From NCBI GenBank assembly GCA_051530055.1, contig CM121343.1, positions 5,394,001-5,458,000 on the forward strand: a stretch of DNA of 64,000 nt, given 5' to 3'. The stretch's first letter is position 1, and each line of letters begins with the position of its first letter. The position numbers and the translations under genes are program-made. Below the pieces are notes generated by a model. That model worked only from the letters and a program-made list of their open reading frames with translations, did no database searches and had not been told where the DNA came from. The stretch comes from Neoechinorhynchus agilis (Eukaryota; Acanthocephala). Shown in pieces: positions 47,036-58,148 of the stretch.

Positions 47036-48260
47036 TCATCCATTCCTTGTACTAATGATAGCCATGAAGCGTTCACCAGCTGAGGTGATCGCCAAGAAAA
47101 GGGTAGGTGAACGGACAGAAGATGGACTGCGCCCCCCCTCGCTTGCCTGCTCAATGGCCGATTGTTCGGTTGATGGATTCATTATTTCGTCGCTTTCCTT
47201 TAAAGGCACGGATACAGCCGCCTCCATTCGACGCTTGCAAGCGTTCATATGACTACGCATTGACACGTAGTTTTCCGCCCTGGGTAGACCCGTCTCCTTT
47301 GGACAATGACAATGACGGCATTTCTCTTCTCGACCAAGATTCATTCTTGATAGAACTACTCCCACTTCGATATCTGGGTAAGAGCTTCCTTCCAATCCTT
47401 ATAGAAGGACGAATGTTGTCCATGACAATTCACACACTGCTTTTTTGACTTAACACACTGATCCGAACCATGGGAGGCATCTGCGCAGTGGCAACATTTT
47501 TTAAGAATGGATTGGGGCAATTTTGGCACCAGTGGCCCCATTGCTGGCAGATGGAGCATTGTGGGAATATGAAGTCATCCTGTTCATGGTTCGACTTCAT
47601 CGCAAAGTTAATTTCAAAGCAAGAGCAAAATTGTTGTGTGCATAAGTCGTCGCGAACTTGTCTTTGTCCCTCCACCATGGCAATCGAGATGGGTTGACCT
47701 GTCCTCCTTGAATTAAGAAAAAACTTCATTTGCTCGAAATCTTCCCGATCTTCATTGGTGATTGAAGGATCAATTCCTTTCACCAGAAATTGTACTTTTT
47801 GAGAGCTATATGAAACATCATACACTTCCTCGGGAAGATTAGAAATAGAGAAGTTGGCCAATTTTTCCAACCAAGTATGTGACACCATATAAATTCTAAG
47901 CGTGTCGGCGAAATATGTTAGGTGATCGATTCTTTTAATGCCATCGTTTTTAAAAGAACGAGTCCAAGGGCTTACTATTTGATCGTACATGATTTGTTTG
48001 GGAAGGGTTGGTTTTGATTTGAAGATAGCTATGTATGGCCATCTTTTTTTGTCGGTGAAGACAAGTAATTTGATATTGGAATTTGTTTTGATGATGTCGA
48101 CTGGAAGTTGTTTCCCAGGACTTGTGATTGTTGTAGCTCGAGATTAGAGAGTAGCTGCTCTCGCTTCTCCAGAACAAAGCCTCCATGATCATCAGAAGGA
48201 TCAGGAGGTTTCGAAGGGTGTTCACTACTAAATACGCTTTTTCCGTCAGAACGAAAACTG
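47036..48260 (-). mobile_element. LINE ORF1 (gag-like, CCHC zinc knuckles), decayed
   Basis: Minus strand: serine-rich start (SSKQIPISNYLSSPTKK, about 48080), central domain (KVQFLVKGIDPSITNEDRED), then cysteine knuckles CSICQQWGHWCQNC and, in a shifted frame, CCHCADASHGSDQC and CVNCHGQHSS. A knuckle series of this kind is typical of ORF1 in Jockey/I/R1-type LINEs. The stretch 47036-47395 continues in a further frame. No matching ORF2 follows here. The 5' side carries part of the repeat also found at 35.5 and 36.5 kb. Confidence 0.7.
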
Positions 48261-48340
48261 CGCATGATTCGTTGAGCAGCCTCGCACACCAGTGGAACCC
48301 AGCGACCGATATCAAGCGCATTATGAACGCGCACACCACG
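48245..48340 (-). repeat. Interspersed repeat, copy 3 (short)
   Basis: Contains GCGTTCATAATGCGCTTGAT and GGTCGCTGGGTTCCAC plus GTGTGCGAGGCTGCTC on the minus strand, matching the 35.5- and 36.5-kb copies over ~70 bp. It lies at the 5' side of the LINE ORF1 on the same strand, so it may be a 5' part of that LINE family. Confidence 0.65.
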
Positions 48341-49134
48341 CGGCCACTGGGCCCCCAGAACTTGGAACGCAGCCCGAAGCTGCAAATCAAGCGCCTCGAA
48401 ACCATGGAAGTATGCATGCTCCGCTGGATGGCAGGGGTTACTCAGCTGGAAACAAATATGCACGAGGATCTGTTCACGTGGACAGAATCGGTAACTTGGT
48501 TTTTGCGAACAGCGTTCAAGATTCTACCAACGCACAAAAAGATAAGATCCTAACCAACTGGAGCAAGTAGCTGAAAACATAGAGATATGAGGAGTACGAA
48601 GGGGAGGACGGCCCAAGAAGCATTGGAAGGACTGTCTCCCTAAATCAGTGACCGCGTGAGGATTTTGAAGCGACCCCAAATAGGAAGAAGCTTAAGAAAG
48701 TGTGTGTATTGCGATAAGAACCACGGCCTCGTTGCTAATTAAGTTGCAATACGCGATATAGCCACCGTTTTACTTCAACGGACCCAATAAATCTAAAGTG
48801 TAAAATAAATACCAGCGCAAAAATTATTCAGCTTCTTGAGTTTTTACTGATCACTGGAACAAGCTAACGTTCTGGATTGGTTTTCGAGAGTCAATTCGGT
48901 CCAGTTGAAGATAACCAAATTGTTCCAAAAACGTGTATAACAGTAACAAATGGGTCGCCTAGGGATTTTCTTATCAATAAGCCAAACGAAATGTTAACAA
49001 TCGTTCGTCGTAACTTTCATACTTAAAATGTGTTTGCGAGCTGTCGTTTACTGAAATTGAAGGACGTGCAGAGTACAAATCACCATGACAACATAAACTA
49101 AACTGGCGATCGCGGTCGAAATATTCTTTAAAGT

Positions 49135-49461
49135 ATGCTCCCAACTACATACGATCGTTTACAGAAATCAATCGAGATCGGTAATGATAATTGTTCAAGT
49201 TTCCCATCTTTGTGTGATCCCAACAATTTTGCGTATGCACTGATCGGTACCATTTCGTTATTTTTGCTTGCCTGTTTATCCGGATTAGTTTTAATTCTTT
49301 TCAATAGAACGAGCCAATCAACGGTTCAAAGATATCGAGCAGCGGTTCGCAGAATGGCACGAGGAGAACAGCATTCCGAACTCAGTGTCTCAACATTTTA
49401 TGAGCCGAACTTTGATTTATTAGGCAGTGAAGAATCGGACTTAGCGTTTCGCGTAAAATAG
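49135..49461 (+). CDS. Small single-pass membrane protein
   Basis: 108-codon frame. After a hydrophilic N-terminus with two cysteines (DNCSSFPSLCDP) comes a clear membrane helix at residues ~32-55 (AYALIGTISLFLLACLSGLV), then a basic cytoplasmic segment (QRYRAAVRRMARG) and an acidic tail. The positive-inside pattern suggests N-terminus outside. Family not recognised. Upstream ~150 bp carries no element, so this is likely a host gene. Confidence 0.55.
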   Translation: MLPTTYDRLQKSIEIGNDNCSSFPSLCDPNNFAYALIGTISLFLLACLSGLVLILFNRTSQSTVQRYRAAVRRMARGEQHSELSVSTFYEPNFDLLGSEESDLAFRVK

Positions 49462-49747
49462 CGATCAATTAAATCTTTATTTGTGCAAAATCAATAGAAT
49501 GTTTCACATATTCAATGTCCTCATTGCGCTGTGTTTTCATCAAATAAAATGCTGTCCATGAAGAGTTTAAATGAGTTTCAAGATTTAAATTTGCCAATGG
49601 ATCCGCAAATCACACTGAAATTTTAGTGCAATCCTTGGTTTTGCTTTAAGAATAAAACTTTTATTGCAAGCCGGTTATAAAAATTCGTTTAATCTTCGAG
49701 TTAAAACCGAACAATAAAAAGATGCAAAGTCATGATTTTGCAAAAAA

Positions 49748-49987
49748 ATGGTGAAATTTCAAAATTATTTACATCCATTGGTCGCACGACTACATCGTGC
49801 AAGAAGTCTTCAACATTTAACATACCGAGTGGGCAAAAGTAGGCACGGAAAATGCTATATCTGTTTGGGGTGTTACCCGATGACGGCTTTGGATGTGTTT
49901 GGCTTCGACGTGTGGCATCGTTCGGTGCGCGGAATGCAAATTTTACGAATTGATAGGATCGAAAATGAATTTCCTATGAGATTTTAG
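49748..49987 (+). CDS. Hypothetical 79-codon frame
   Basis: MVKFQNYLHPLVARLHRARS... rich in H, R and aromatic residues with a CYICLGC segment. No family recognised and no splice evidence; could be a small gene or chance. Confidence 0.25.
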   Translation: MVKFQNYLHPLVARLHRARSLQHLTYRVGKSRHGKCYICLGCYPMTALDVFGFDVWHRSVRGMQILRIDRIENEFPMRF

Positions 49988-50286
49988 AAGCTTTTTGATG
50001 TGAGCGGCGCCTTGATCAGTTTTTTTGTTACAGTTCTTTTCCACTGAACATGTTTAAATGATGTTATCGACGTCGTGAAAAAGTTTAATAATTAAATATT
50101 TTCAATCATGACTTGAAATGAACCTAAAGAAAGACCCGACTTCACAAACTCTCCTGCAAACAATAACCACCAATCTCATTTGAACGGACATCCCCAACCG
50201 CATATTCCCACCCGACCGAAACCGTAATCCACTCCAAAATCAACAACCGCATTCATTTAACCCGCCCATCATTGTCGACTAGACGG

Positions 50287-50640
50287 AATTTCGGTCTTTC
50301 CGTGGCGGGAGGGCAAATGCCTTCTCTGGGACGCCACGTCCCTCGCAGTAGGCAACATTCCCTACTCTCTCGAAATCGCTGGAAGTGCAGCGGAAGGGAG
50401 GAAGGTACGAAAATATAGGGATTTAGAGAGGGCCCACTATTTTGTCCCCTTTGGGGTAGAGACGTATGGAGCGCTCGGCAGCTCGGCACTCACTCTGTTC
50501 CAGGATCTCGCAAAGAAATTGAGAAACGACCGGCGATGCACGTGCAGGTGTATTCCTGCGACAAAATATCTCGCTCGCTGTACAACGAAGCAATGCTGCT
50601 AGCGTGATAGCGACAGCCGAGGAAGGAGAGAAGCTCCAAT
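50287..50640 (+). mobile_element. RLE-type LINE, endonuclease scrap (copy H)
   Basis: Begins TTTCCGTGGCGGGAGGGCAA, the FPWREGKCLLWDAT part of the endonuclease, then AGSAAEGRKVRKYRDLERA, VPFGVETYGALGS and a decayed C-terminus with frame breaks. The arginine-proline-aspartate that should precede it is missing at the junction. A stray minisatellite-like unit lies just upstream at ~50180-50215. Confidence 0.8.
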
Positions 50641-50974
50641 TTTGCGGACGGTGGTGATTGCACGTTTTGTGCTTTATTATTTCATATTAAATATATTCAT
50701 GTACAAATCTAAACTCGAGTGTCTATGGGGGGCAGTCTTTTATTCGAATTGATTGGGGATTGGACACCATTCGGGTACGAGATCTGTTTCGGATTATCGA
50801 AAACCCAATGTGATGCAATCCCTTTTTAAAGCTTGAATATAGATATAAAAGTTCTCAGCGTGTTGGAGGTTTAAAAATAAGAAAAATTGGGGGGATTGAA
50901 CAATTTAAGCCTTATTGTTGAAAATCATCACTTACATTTCATTGACGTTCAGATAATCGACGCTCCATTGTATA

Positions 50975-51450
50975 TTGTTCAACAATTTAAAAATGACCGG
51001 AATCTTCCCTAATTGCCTTAAAACAGCTCAGGCAACACTGCTACCGAAAGCAGGTAAACTTATATTCATCTCAAGTTTTCGACCCATCTCTAACTTAGAT
51101 TCCTTCTCTAAAATCTTAGAGAGATGCTTTAAAGCACACCTTCTGTCAATCTTCAATCGATAAAATTTCACCCATTCAATTCGCGGACGCCCTTCTTTGC
51201 ATCTACGATTCTCTTCTCGACATCCGTAAAGCTTTTGATTCCGTCGATCACAATCTTCTCCTTGACACATGCTCTAAGTTTGGTCCTGCCGCCTGGCAAA
51301 TCAAATGGTTGAAATCCTTATCGAAATAGGGAACATCGTCTCGAACACCTTAGCAATCAACAAGGGAGTTTCCCAAGGTGCTGTTCTCTCCCCCATTCTT
51401 TTCAACATTTTCCTGAACGATCTTATTCTAAATACTTCTTGTATGCTGAT
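50975..51450 (+). mobile_element. Jockey/CR1-type LINE RT fragment
   Basis: GIFPNCLKTAQATLLPKAGK, SSFRPISNLDSFSKILERC, then DIRKAFDSVDHNLLLD and KGVSQGAVLSPILFNIFLND. These are RT motifs of APE-type LINEs (P-x-x-L-K-x-A...R-P-I-S...A-F-D-S-V-D-H...Q-G-x-x-L-S-P-x-L-F). Frames shift twice; the catalytic A/Y-x-D-D box is not reached because a Penelope-like RT follows at ~51.6 kb. Confidence 0.75.
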
Positions 51451-51599
51451 GGTCTTACAATCATTACGAATGCACCGGCGATCTTCGTCCAGAATGCAGA
51501 AACCTCTACCTTTATCCATTTTTAGAATCCTTATATCCATGATTTTATGTGGATTCTGTTTTGCGGTAATTAGTCGTTTAAACAAATTGCAGTCAGTTG

Positions 51600-52560
51600 A
51601 TTTCATTCCTTTTCATAAATGGACTCTATCTTCCATATTGGAACCTTTAGCTTTTCTCTTACTCAAGAATGACGAAGGTTGGAATTTAACGGCGGATGAG
51701 TGGCACAAACTGATTACTATGTGCACTAAATACTCCAATTTCAAATTTGAAGACTCAAATTATGAACAGATCAACGGAGTTGTGATGGGGAGCCCACTTG
51801 CTCCTGTCTTAGCTGAACTGTACACGAGAAATTGGGAATCAGAAAATCTATCTACGATACCGGGTGTCCAATTGTGGCAGCGGTATGTTGACGACACGTT
51901 TATTTTGATTGATGACGATGTCGATGTTTTTACTTATATTCTCAATTCAAATGTACAGTGGACAGTAGATGCCGAAAAGGATCATAAGTTAGCTTTCCTG
52001 GATATCGAAATTGAGCGAACTGATGTTTTTGCCACCAGAGTCTATCGGAAAGTCGGGATTCCTTCTAATATCGCTCCTTTCAACACGATGTCACCAATCG
52101 ACGAGAGGTCACTTTATTCGATGGCTAACGCGTATTGTTCAACAAGCGAAAGTTTAAATAAAGAGTTGAATCATCTAGAAATGATGTTTAAAACCAGGGG
52201 AAATCCAGCGAACATGATTAGAAGATATAGCATGTGGACTAGGAGCAAAACAATAAACTCGGACAAATCTAGAATTCAGATTAGCGTCCCTATGTCAATG
52301 AAGTGATACACGGTGATTTGAAGAGGATTACCAAGATGAAAACGCCAAAGGACATCACTTTTTACACGAAGATCACCTAAGGATCATGGGACGGATACAA
52401 GAGATGTCAGGATGAGACCAAAGGTGTTGTATCAGCTGTGATTGTTCTTACGTTAAACAGACGAACGATATAGTCCGAAGAATTAAAAAGCGCACTCAGA
52501 AGCGTACTCAATCATTTTGTCCATCATGGACACCTTATGAATTTTGATAAAACCAAAATT
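51600..52560 (+). mobile_element. Penelope-like element (RT, decayed GIY-YIG)
   Basis: LTADEWHKLITMCTKYSNFK, YEQINGVVMGSPLAPVLAEL and QRYVDDTFILIDDD are the palm of a Penelope-clade RT, followed by HKLAFLDIEIERTD and the C-terminal FNTMSPIDERSLYSMANAYC. After the stop near 52306, decayed sequence to ~52560 resembles the GIY-YIG domain (CDCSYVKQTND, RRIKKRTQKR). The N-terminal part is missing. The frame is fused in phase to the preceding LINE remnant, which is accidental. Confidence 0.85.
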
Positions 52561-53007
52561 GATAGGGTTATCAATTCTACAATCAAAAACGATGGAAAAG
52601 CGGACCACGTTTTACAGATGAGAGTCGTGTAAATGTTTTCCTAACCTTTCAGATCCTCTGGATTTAATCGAAATATCGATTCAATATATTTACTTAGTTT
52701 TTGTCGCCACTACACAACAATTTAATCAAGTGAAATTTGGTAGGATTTTAAAATGCGGTCAATTGGAAAGGGGATTGTAAAAGAGCATCAAATTCGCAAT
52801 GATAGAGAAATTGAGCTGATTTGTATGAGAAGCAATTTGTTTGAACCAAAGTGCTGCACACTTTAAACTCGATACACTTCAGGAGAAGATTGAACTCAAG
52901 CGACTTTTTAACAATATCATCAGATATCAATTGAGAAGAGTCGAAAGACCTACTTCCTTCGATTTGCAAATACTCGATCATGAGATAATAACGTGCAATG
53001 ATAAAAC

Positions 53008-53192
53008 TTTATTGATAGTTGCAACCTTATTAACGTCCCCGATGACTGATTTGTACGAATTTTCGTCTGCATGCAGTCCTCTTCAAGTAGCGAATAAAAC
53101 ACTTTAACAATACCTGAAGAGGTCTACACGCAGACGAAAATTCGTACAAATCAGTCATCGGGGAGATTAATAAGGTTGCAACTATCAATAAA
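53008..53192. repeat. Long fold-back: 78-bp arms, 29-nt spacer
   Basis: Arms 53008-53085 and 53115-53192 are inverted copies with about 73 of 78 positions matching (for example GATGACTGATTTGTACGAAT against its complement). It lies 0.45 kb downstream of the Penelope remnant. No terminal repeats or coding part were found around it. Confidence 0.9.
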
Positions 53193-53199
53193 TTGGAAT

Positions 53200-54640
53200 T
53201 CCCCCCAAATTGAAATCAGACACAATAAAACTGATTATCGATCCGGAAGAATTCATCAGAGTTGCGCCACAATTGAAATCTTTATTGCCTGGTATTGGTA
53301 AGAAACTTTAAAGTCTAATTTTAAAAGAAAAAGTAACGAATCCTTCAAGGGGAAGTGTTCTCTTTACTGGCAGCGTCATTTCAAAAATCGAAACATTTCA
53401 GAAGTTAAGATTAAAATGAAGGCAAACGAATATCCATGTGTTCAAAGATCTAGTTAAATTTTAGGCTATTTGGAGAGATAAACGCCGTAGCGCTCTAACA
53501 ACGCTTACATTCCTGTAGTTTTTAAAGAAAATCGCTCAGATAATTCAGAGTGTATTTCTATTTTCTTGTTTTTATGAGCATTCGCTATTTCCGTCCTTTT
53601 CCAATAATATTTTGAGCATCTTTGTCGGTTAGATACACTTAATTTTGATATTTTCATCAAACGCTTTATTTAAATCAAATACGGCTTTCCAGTATAACAG
53701 TTAAAAAAATGTTGAAAAATTCGACATAAATCGTTATTTGAAAATCGCGACAAACTGTTGCTACTTGATTCTTAAAGCCAGTTTTTCAGAGGAAAGTCTT
53801 AATAGATTGCATAAATTTCCCTTAAGATTTTTGATCGGCACCTGATCGAATTCTTTAATCGTATATGCTCACTTCGTCAATATCTCTCGATTTTCAAAAC
53901 TTCGTTAATAGCAGTCCAATAAATGAAAAGTGACACTCATTTGGGCAATGAAATTAGTGATTGATTCTTTATAACGAACCGAGCAAATCTTTCATGCGTA
54001 CTCACGGTTAGATTATGTTCCTCGCTCTCAGTTTCCTCTCTAAGAAAACATTCCCGAAAAGTCACAGAACAAATTATTTGAGCACTTTAAGAACTTCATT
54101 TTTATGCCTTTTCTCAGAAAAATCGATCAAAGGTATGATGCTTTCCCAGTTTATACATGTGATTTAGCAATGATTAAAATAAAAAACGTTTTTTATTGAT
54201 TTTTTTATAACAGTTCGCATTAATTTATTTTTGACCGTAATTATCTCTTGCTTTTGTAAAGTTTTACTATTTTCTCTAATCTTTGAAGTGATCTTTGCCG
54301 TATCCAGGCAGACGAAAATCTTTCGCCTTGTTTAAGAACTTTTCGATTTTAAAAATCCAGCTATGCTTTTTAATTCGGAAACTTTCAAGATATGTTTGCC
54401 TATAGTGCTCAAGCTACCATATATCAAAATGAAAAATCATTCTTCCCTTAACCCGAGGGAGGGCAAATATTAAGACTTTTATAAGATAGTGGTGAATTCA
54501 ATTGGATAAAAGGATTTTTATGTGCATTTCAAGCCTCCGGCGATATAAAAACACTTAAATATTATAAGTGAGGACAAAGGTACGGTTAGATATTCATCGT
54601 TTCGATCCACAATGGATTTCTAGTCCCTCGCCTGAATTAA
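53200..54640. other. AT-rich spacer, nothing recognised
   Basis: No gene-like frame, tandem repeat or element seen upstream of the TAF5-like gene, apart from short homopolymer runs. Confidence 0.5.
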
Positions 54641-54701
54641 AGTTTTCTCGATGGTGCGTATTGTAGTACTTTAAATCGGTTCTCTTTTTGATTAAAGATC
54701 G

Positions 54702-56194
54702 ATGCCATATGATTGGAAAAGTACGACGAATTCAATATCGAATCCTCTTCGACCATCTTTTTCAAGGCTGTTGTTATCGTATTACGCATTCGAGAGGTCC
54801 GTAAATCTGATGAAGATCGATTTGACCGAATCGGATGGTCTAGATACACAACTTTACTTGTACGCCTTGTTTGCTCGAGTATGTGCTCGCATTGTGGATT
54901 TGAATCCTTCTTGTGTTGAGAAGGTCTTAGAGGAGCACTTGATCAGTCTTGAACAACGACGTCAAATAGTTAAAACTATGCTTTGTTGGTTGAACTTGAT
55001 GGAATTCATTAAGAGTCGTCAAAGTAATAATGCATTGGTCTATAAGTTCAGTACGATTGACAAATGTCCGAAGGTCTTCAAGCAGATAATAGGCACAATG
55101 AGAACTGAACCTCATCGCGAGTTCATAGAATGTGTGTTCAATGAAGTATTTGTACCAATCGAGAAGCTAAACACCTATGAGTTTTCTCTGAGCAGTGACG
55201 ACCACTCAGTGCCAACAAAGGGCAACTGCAGTGTCCGTTGCTTTCAATGCAAGATACCATCGAATGAAAAACTTATTAGCGTTGATACTTCTGCAAACAA
55301 TGATCACTTATGTGCATTGAGTACTAATGAAGTATGGATATTTCGATCAAATTCCTGTCATGGGGAGAAGGTGAAAACCAACTGTCGCATCCGAGTCCTT
55401 TGTTCGACGCAAAATGGCTGCCTTTTGGGTGATAATGAAGGCAAAGTGCATTTATGGGATCTTGAGAAAGGCAAGCGATTGGCCGTCTTTCAATCAACCC
55501 ATCCTGCGATCGTAACCGATATACATTTTAGTTTATCGACGAATGTGAACCTACGTTGACTGAACTGGTGGAACCCGCAATCAATGTATGTTCACCATAC
55601 AAGTTCATTTGTGCCTTGAACGATTTGTCTATTGGATTGTGGTCTCTGAGCAACTCTAGTCGCCCCGAAGCTATATTCTTGCAACTTAAGTCGAATTGCA
55701 AATGCGTTCGATTTCATCCTAGTGGGCAATATGTAGCTTCCGGTTACGAAGACGGCGCAGTCCTCATCCACGAAACAAATGGAAGATATCGAGTGCTGCG
55801 GAAATTCCTAATCGATTCACGGCCCGTGTTTTCCGTTGAATTTTCCACGGATGGAGTTCTTTTTGCTGCCAGCAATTCAAACGGTGTTGTAAATTTATTC
55901 GATTTGTCTAAAGGTCAAATCGCACGTCGAATCTCGACTAACTCCTCTTCCCCTGTAATCAGTCTTGCATTTTCTCATGCTTCAAAAGACCAAGGATACC
56001 ATTTGACCAGTGTTAACAAAGATGGTCATCTTTTCACTTGGTCTTGTACTAGCAAAAATGGACATCCAATAACTGCTCCAGAAATCTGCGCCGATATAGG
56101 CAATACACACCCCCTTAGAGTGTCGTTCAATCGTTTAAAAAACCAGCTGATAATCATTGGGGTAGATAAACGGACAGCAAATCCACAAACTTAA
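54702..56194 (+). CDS. TAF5-like WD40 protein, with one frame break
   Basis: N-terminal part (residues ~15-110) has helices such as TQLYLYALFARVCARIVDLN, resembling the NTD2 dimer-like domain of TAF5. WD40 blades follow: NCRIRVLCSTQNGCLLGDNE, GKVHLWDLEKGKRLAVFQ; then in the next frame LSIGLWSLSN, CKCVRFHPSGQYVASGYEDG, FSVEFSTDGVLFAASNSNGV, VNLFDLSKGQIARRIS. The blade spacing fits TAF5/TAF5L, a TFIID/SAGA scaffold subunit. The two frames overlap at 55556-55559 (stop of the first, start of the second), with no intron to explain it. It is a true frameshift or an assembly indel. The sequence is divergent, so a paralogue or another WD40 protein cannot be excluded. Confidence 0.6.
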
Positions 56195-56760
56195 GTGAAT
56201 CGGTGGGCGATCACGGAGTTATCCTCTGATTTCTTCGTGGCTTTATCAGTGAAAAATGTGTCTGATAAGGTAGAATGTAGCATGTAAAAAAACCAAAAAT
56301 AGAAACATAAGACCTCTTCATTTTTCATCGGTTTTATCTCGAATAGTCACCGAGTGGCGATCATATTTACCGGTCCTTTATTTGAATTAGTCTACGTGAT
56401 ATCTCTGATTTCATTTGGAATCACAAATATGTTTGAATGATGATGAGAACTAAAGTTAGCTGATGGCGAAATTAGGATATTTTCGCTGAATTCACATTGA
56501 AATGTTTTAAGGTCGTTTTAACAACCGAATTTATTTTGGAATCAGTTTTAATGTGTCCTCAAAAAGTCTACAAAACGTAACTATTTTGTGTTTTCTAAAA
56601 CAATTCGAATACACGAAAAAAAGGTTTCATTTGAGTTCGTCCAAACCTTGTTAGCGGTTATAACGAACTTTCGACTAAGAAGTAAGCGATATAGATTATA
56701 TGTTTACCAATCGATAGTGTTATTTACTATAAATTCTAGGAATGAACATAGTTTCGTTTT
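56195..56760. other. AT-rich spacer, nothing recognised
   Basis: Between the WD40 gene and LINE copy G; no frame or repeat that I can support. Confidence 0.5.
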
Positions 56761-56764
56761 CTTC

Positions 56765-57285
56765 AAATGTTATGTTTGTTCGGCAGCTTCCTTGATGGCC
56801 GCGTTGGATCGCCGCGCTGATTCGCTGCAACAGGAAGCTGCTGGACAGCATATCGCCGGTGGCATGTTTCAGCCCCCTTCCCAGTCGTGAGAGGAAATAA
56901 TCGGCTTCTTTTCCGAGACATCCCAGTGTTTCCACCGCAATCGGGATGAAAATGTATTGATGCCCATCGAGCGAGGAGTACTTCTGCCGCTTCTTTTCCT
57001 CGCTGAAGCTGGCGAGTGCTCCCGCCTTTGAGGTGGCATCCCGTAAGTGGGATGCTGCGAGCTTGTTGGGGCAGGTAAAATCCCAAACCAGTATTTTCCC
57101 GGAGCACCATGGGAGGGCTCCATCAGGGCGTTTACCGTCGTTCCGGGAGAGTCCAACTGGTTCGAGTCGAGCTGGAAAACCGGCCGTTGAGAGTGCTTCC
57201 CTGATTATGCGGTTGACTGCTGAGTGCCGTGCGTGGCGAGATAAACTAGGTTTCCTTGGGTGCCATCGATTTTTACGCAATTATT
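56765..57285 (-). mobile_element. RLE-type LINE, C-terminal endonuclease (copy G)
   Basis: One open frame with KRPDGALPWCSGKILVWDFT (P-D...D core, two residues shorter between P-D and W than copies A and B), RHSAVNRIIREALS, and the C-terminal block FIPIAVETLGCLGKEADYFL to SAAIQRGHQGSC. 5'-truncated within the zinc finger. Its last 200 bp match copy F at 46.3 kb closely. A third, distinct subfamily by sequence. Confidence 0.85.
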
Positions 57286-57468
57286 TTTTTCTTAGATTAT
57301 CGATGTGGTCCAAGATGAGCATAAAGTGAGTTTGAGTGTAGTATAAAATTAACGCGATCGAGCAAGTACGTTTGAGTTGAAAAACGTCGATTATTCCATT
57401 TCGGCTTTGCGAATGGCACGAGGATTTATGTGGATTTTTATGAGTCCAGTGTCGTACATAGAGACGGT

Positions 57469-57795
57469 TTATTCACAAATAATAATTTTCAAGACGATCA
57501 TTTTGATTTGATAAAAGTAAATGCATGCCATAATGAACATAAGGAAAACATTCATGACGACTGAATAAAAAATGAACTTTAGTGCCATTTGACATTTATA
57601 TATCGCCATTTCTTGCCATTGAATAACAGATTTTGGATGTGATAGTTCAATCGATTGGACTGATTGATTAAGAGCGACGATCCCTGTCGGTGGAAATAGT
57701 ATCACTGCCAATACGGACAGTGCAATATAAGACGGAACGTAAATCTTTATTGGCTTACTGGTAATGGTATTAGTGGAAATTTTAAATGTGTGCAT
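57469..57795 (-). CDS. Two-pass membrane protein, CD225/dispanin-like
   Basis: 108-codon frame. First membrane helix PSYIALSVLAVILFPPTGIV followed by ALNQSVQSIEL; second helix FYSVVMNVFLMFIMACIYFY. Between them, WQEMAIYKCQMALKF resembles the A-x-x-x-S-x-x-A-K segment of CD225 proteins (IFITM/dispanin), and PPTGIVAL resembles their P-x-G-I-x-A-L. Those proteins form re-entrant/TM pairs in endosomal or plasma membranes. The match is partial and I would not assign a symbol. Confidence 0.45.
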   Translation of the reverse strand: MHTFKISTNTITSKPIKIYVPSYIALSVLAVILFPPTGIVALNQSVQSIELSHPKSVIQWQEMAIYKCQMALKFIFYSVVMNVFLMFIMACIYFYQIKMIVLKIIICE

Positions 57796-58127
57796 GCTTT
57801 CAGGATTGGCATATTATTATTGTGACAAAGGAAAGAAGTTGTCGTGGTTACGGTATGATTTTAGGATAGAAAATACGGCTTAAAACAGTTTTCGGTATTG
57901 GTACTAAAGAAAACGCGTAGTTTAGATTGGAGATTCATAATTTGGCGATACTTTTGGAGCATGTATCGTATCCGAAAAATTCATCCACATCGTCGTCTGC
58001 ATTAGTGGCGATGATGTGAAGGCTAAAGAGCATCAGCCATGATGGCAGATGGGAGCACTCTATGATCGAATTTCGTTGGTGCTCTTTGTAAGATTTACTA
58101 AATTAGCTGAGTGCTGCTGAATATGAG

Positions 58128-58148
58128 TGGTGGTGGTGGTGGTGGCAC
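58128..58148. repeat. GGT trinucleotide microsatellite
   Basis: About seven tandem GGT (TGG) triplets upstream of the gene at 58.7 kb, in a CT/AG-rich stretch that may be the 5' region of that gene. Confidence 0.8.
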
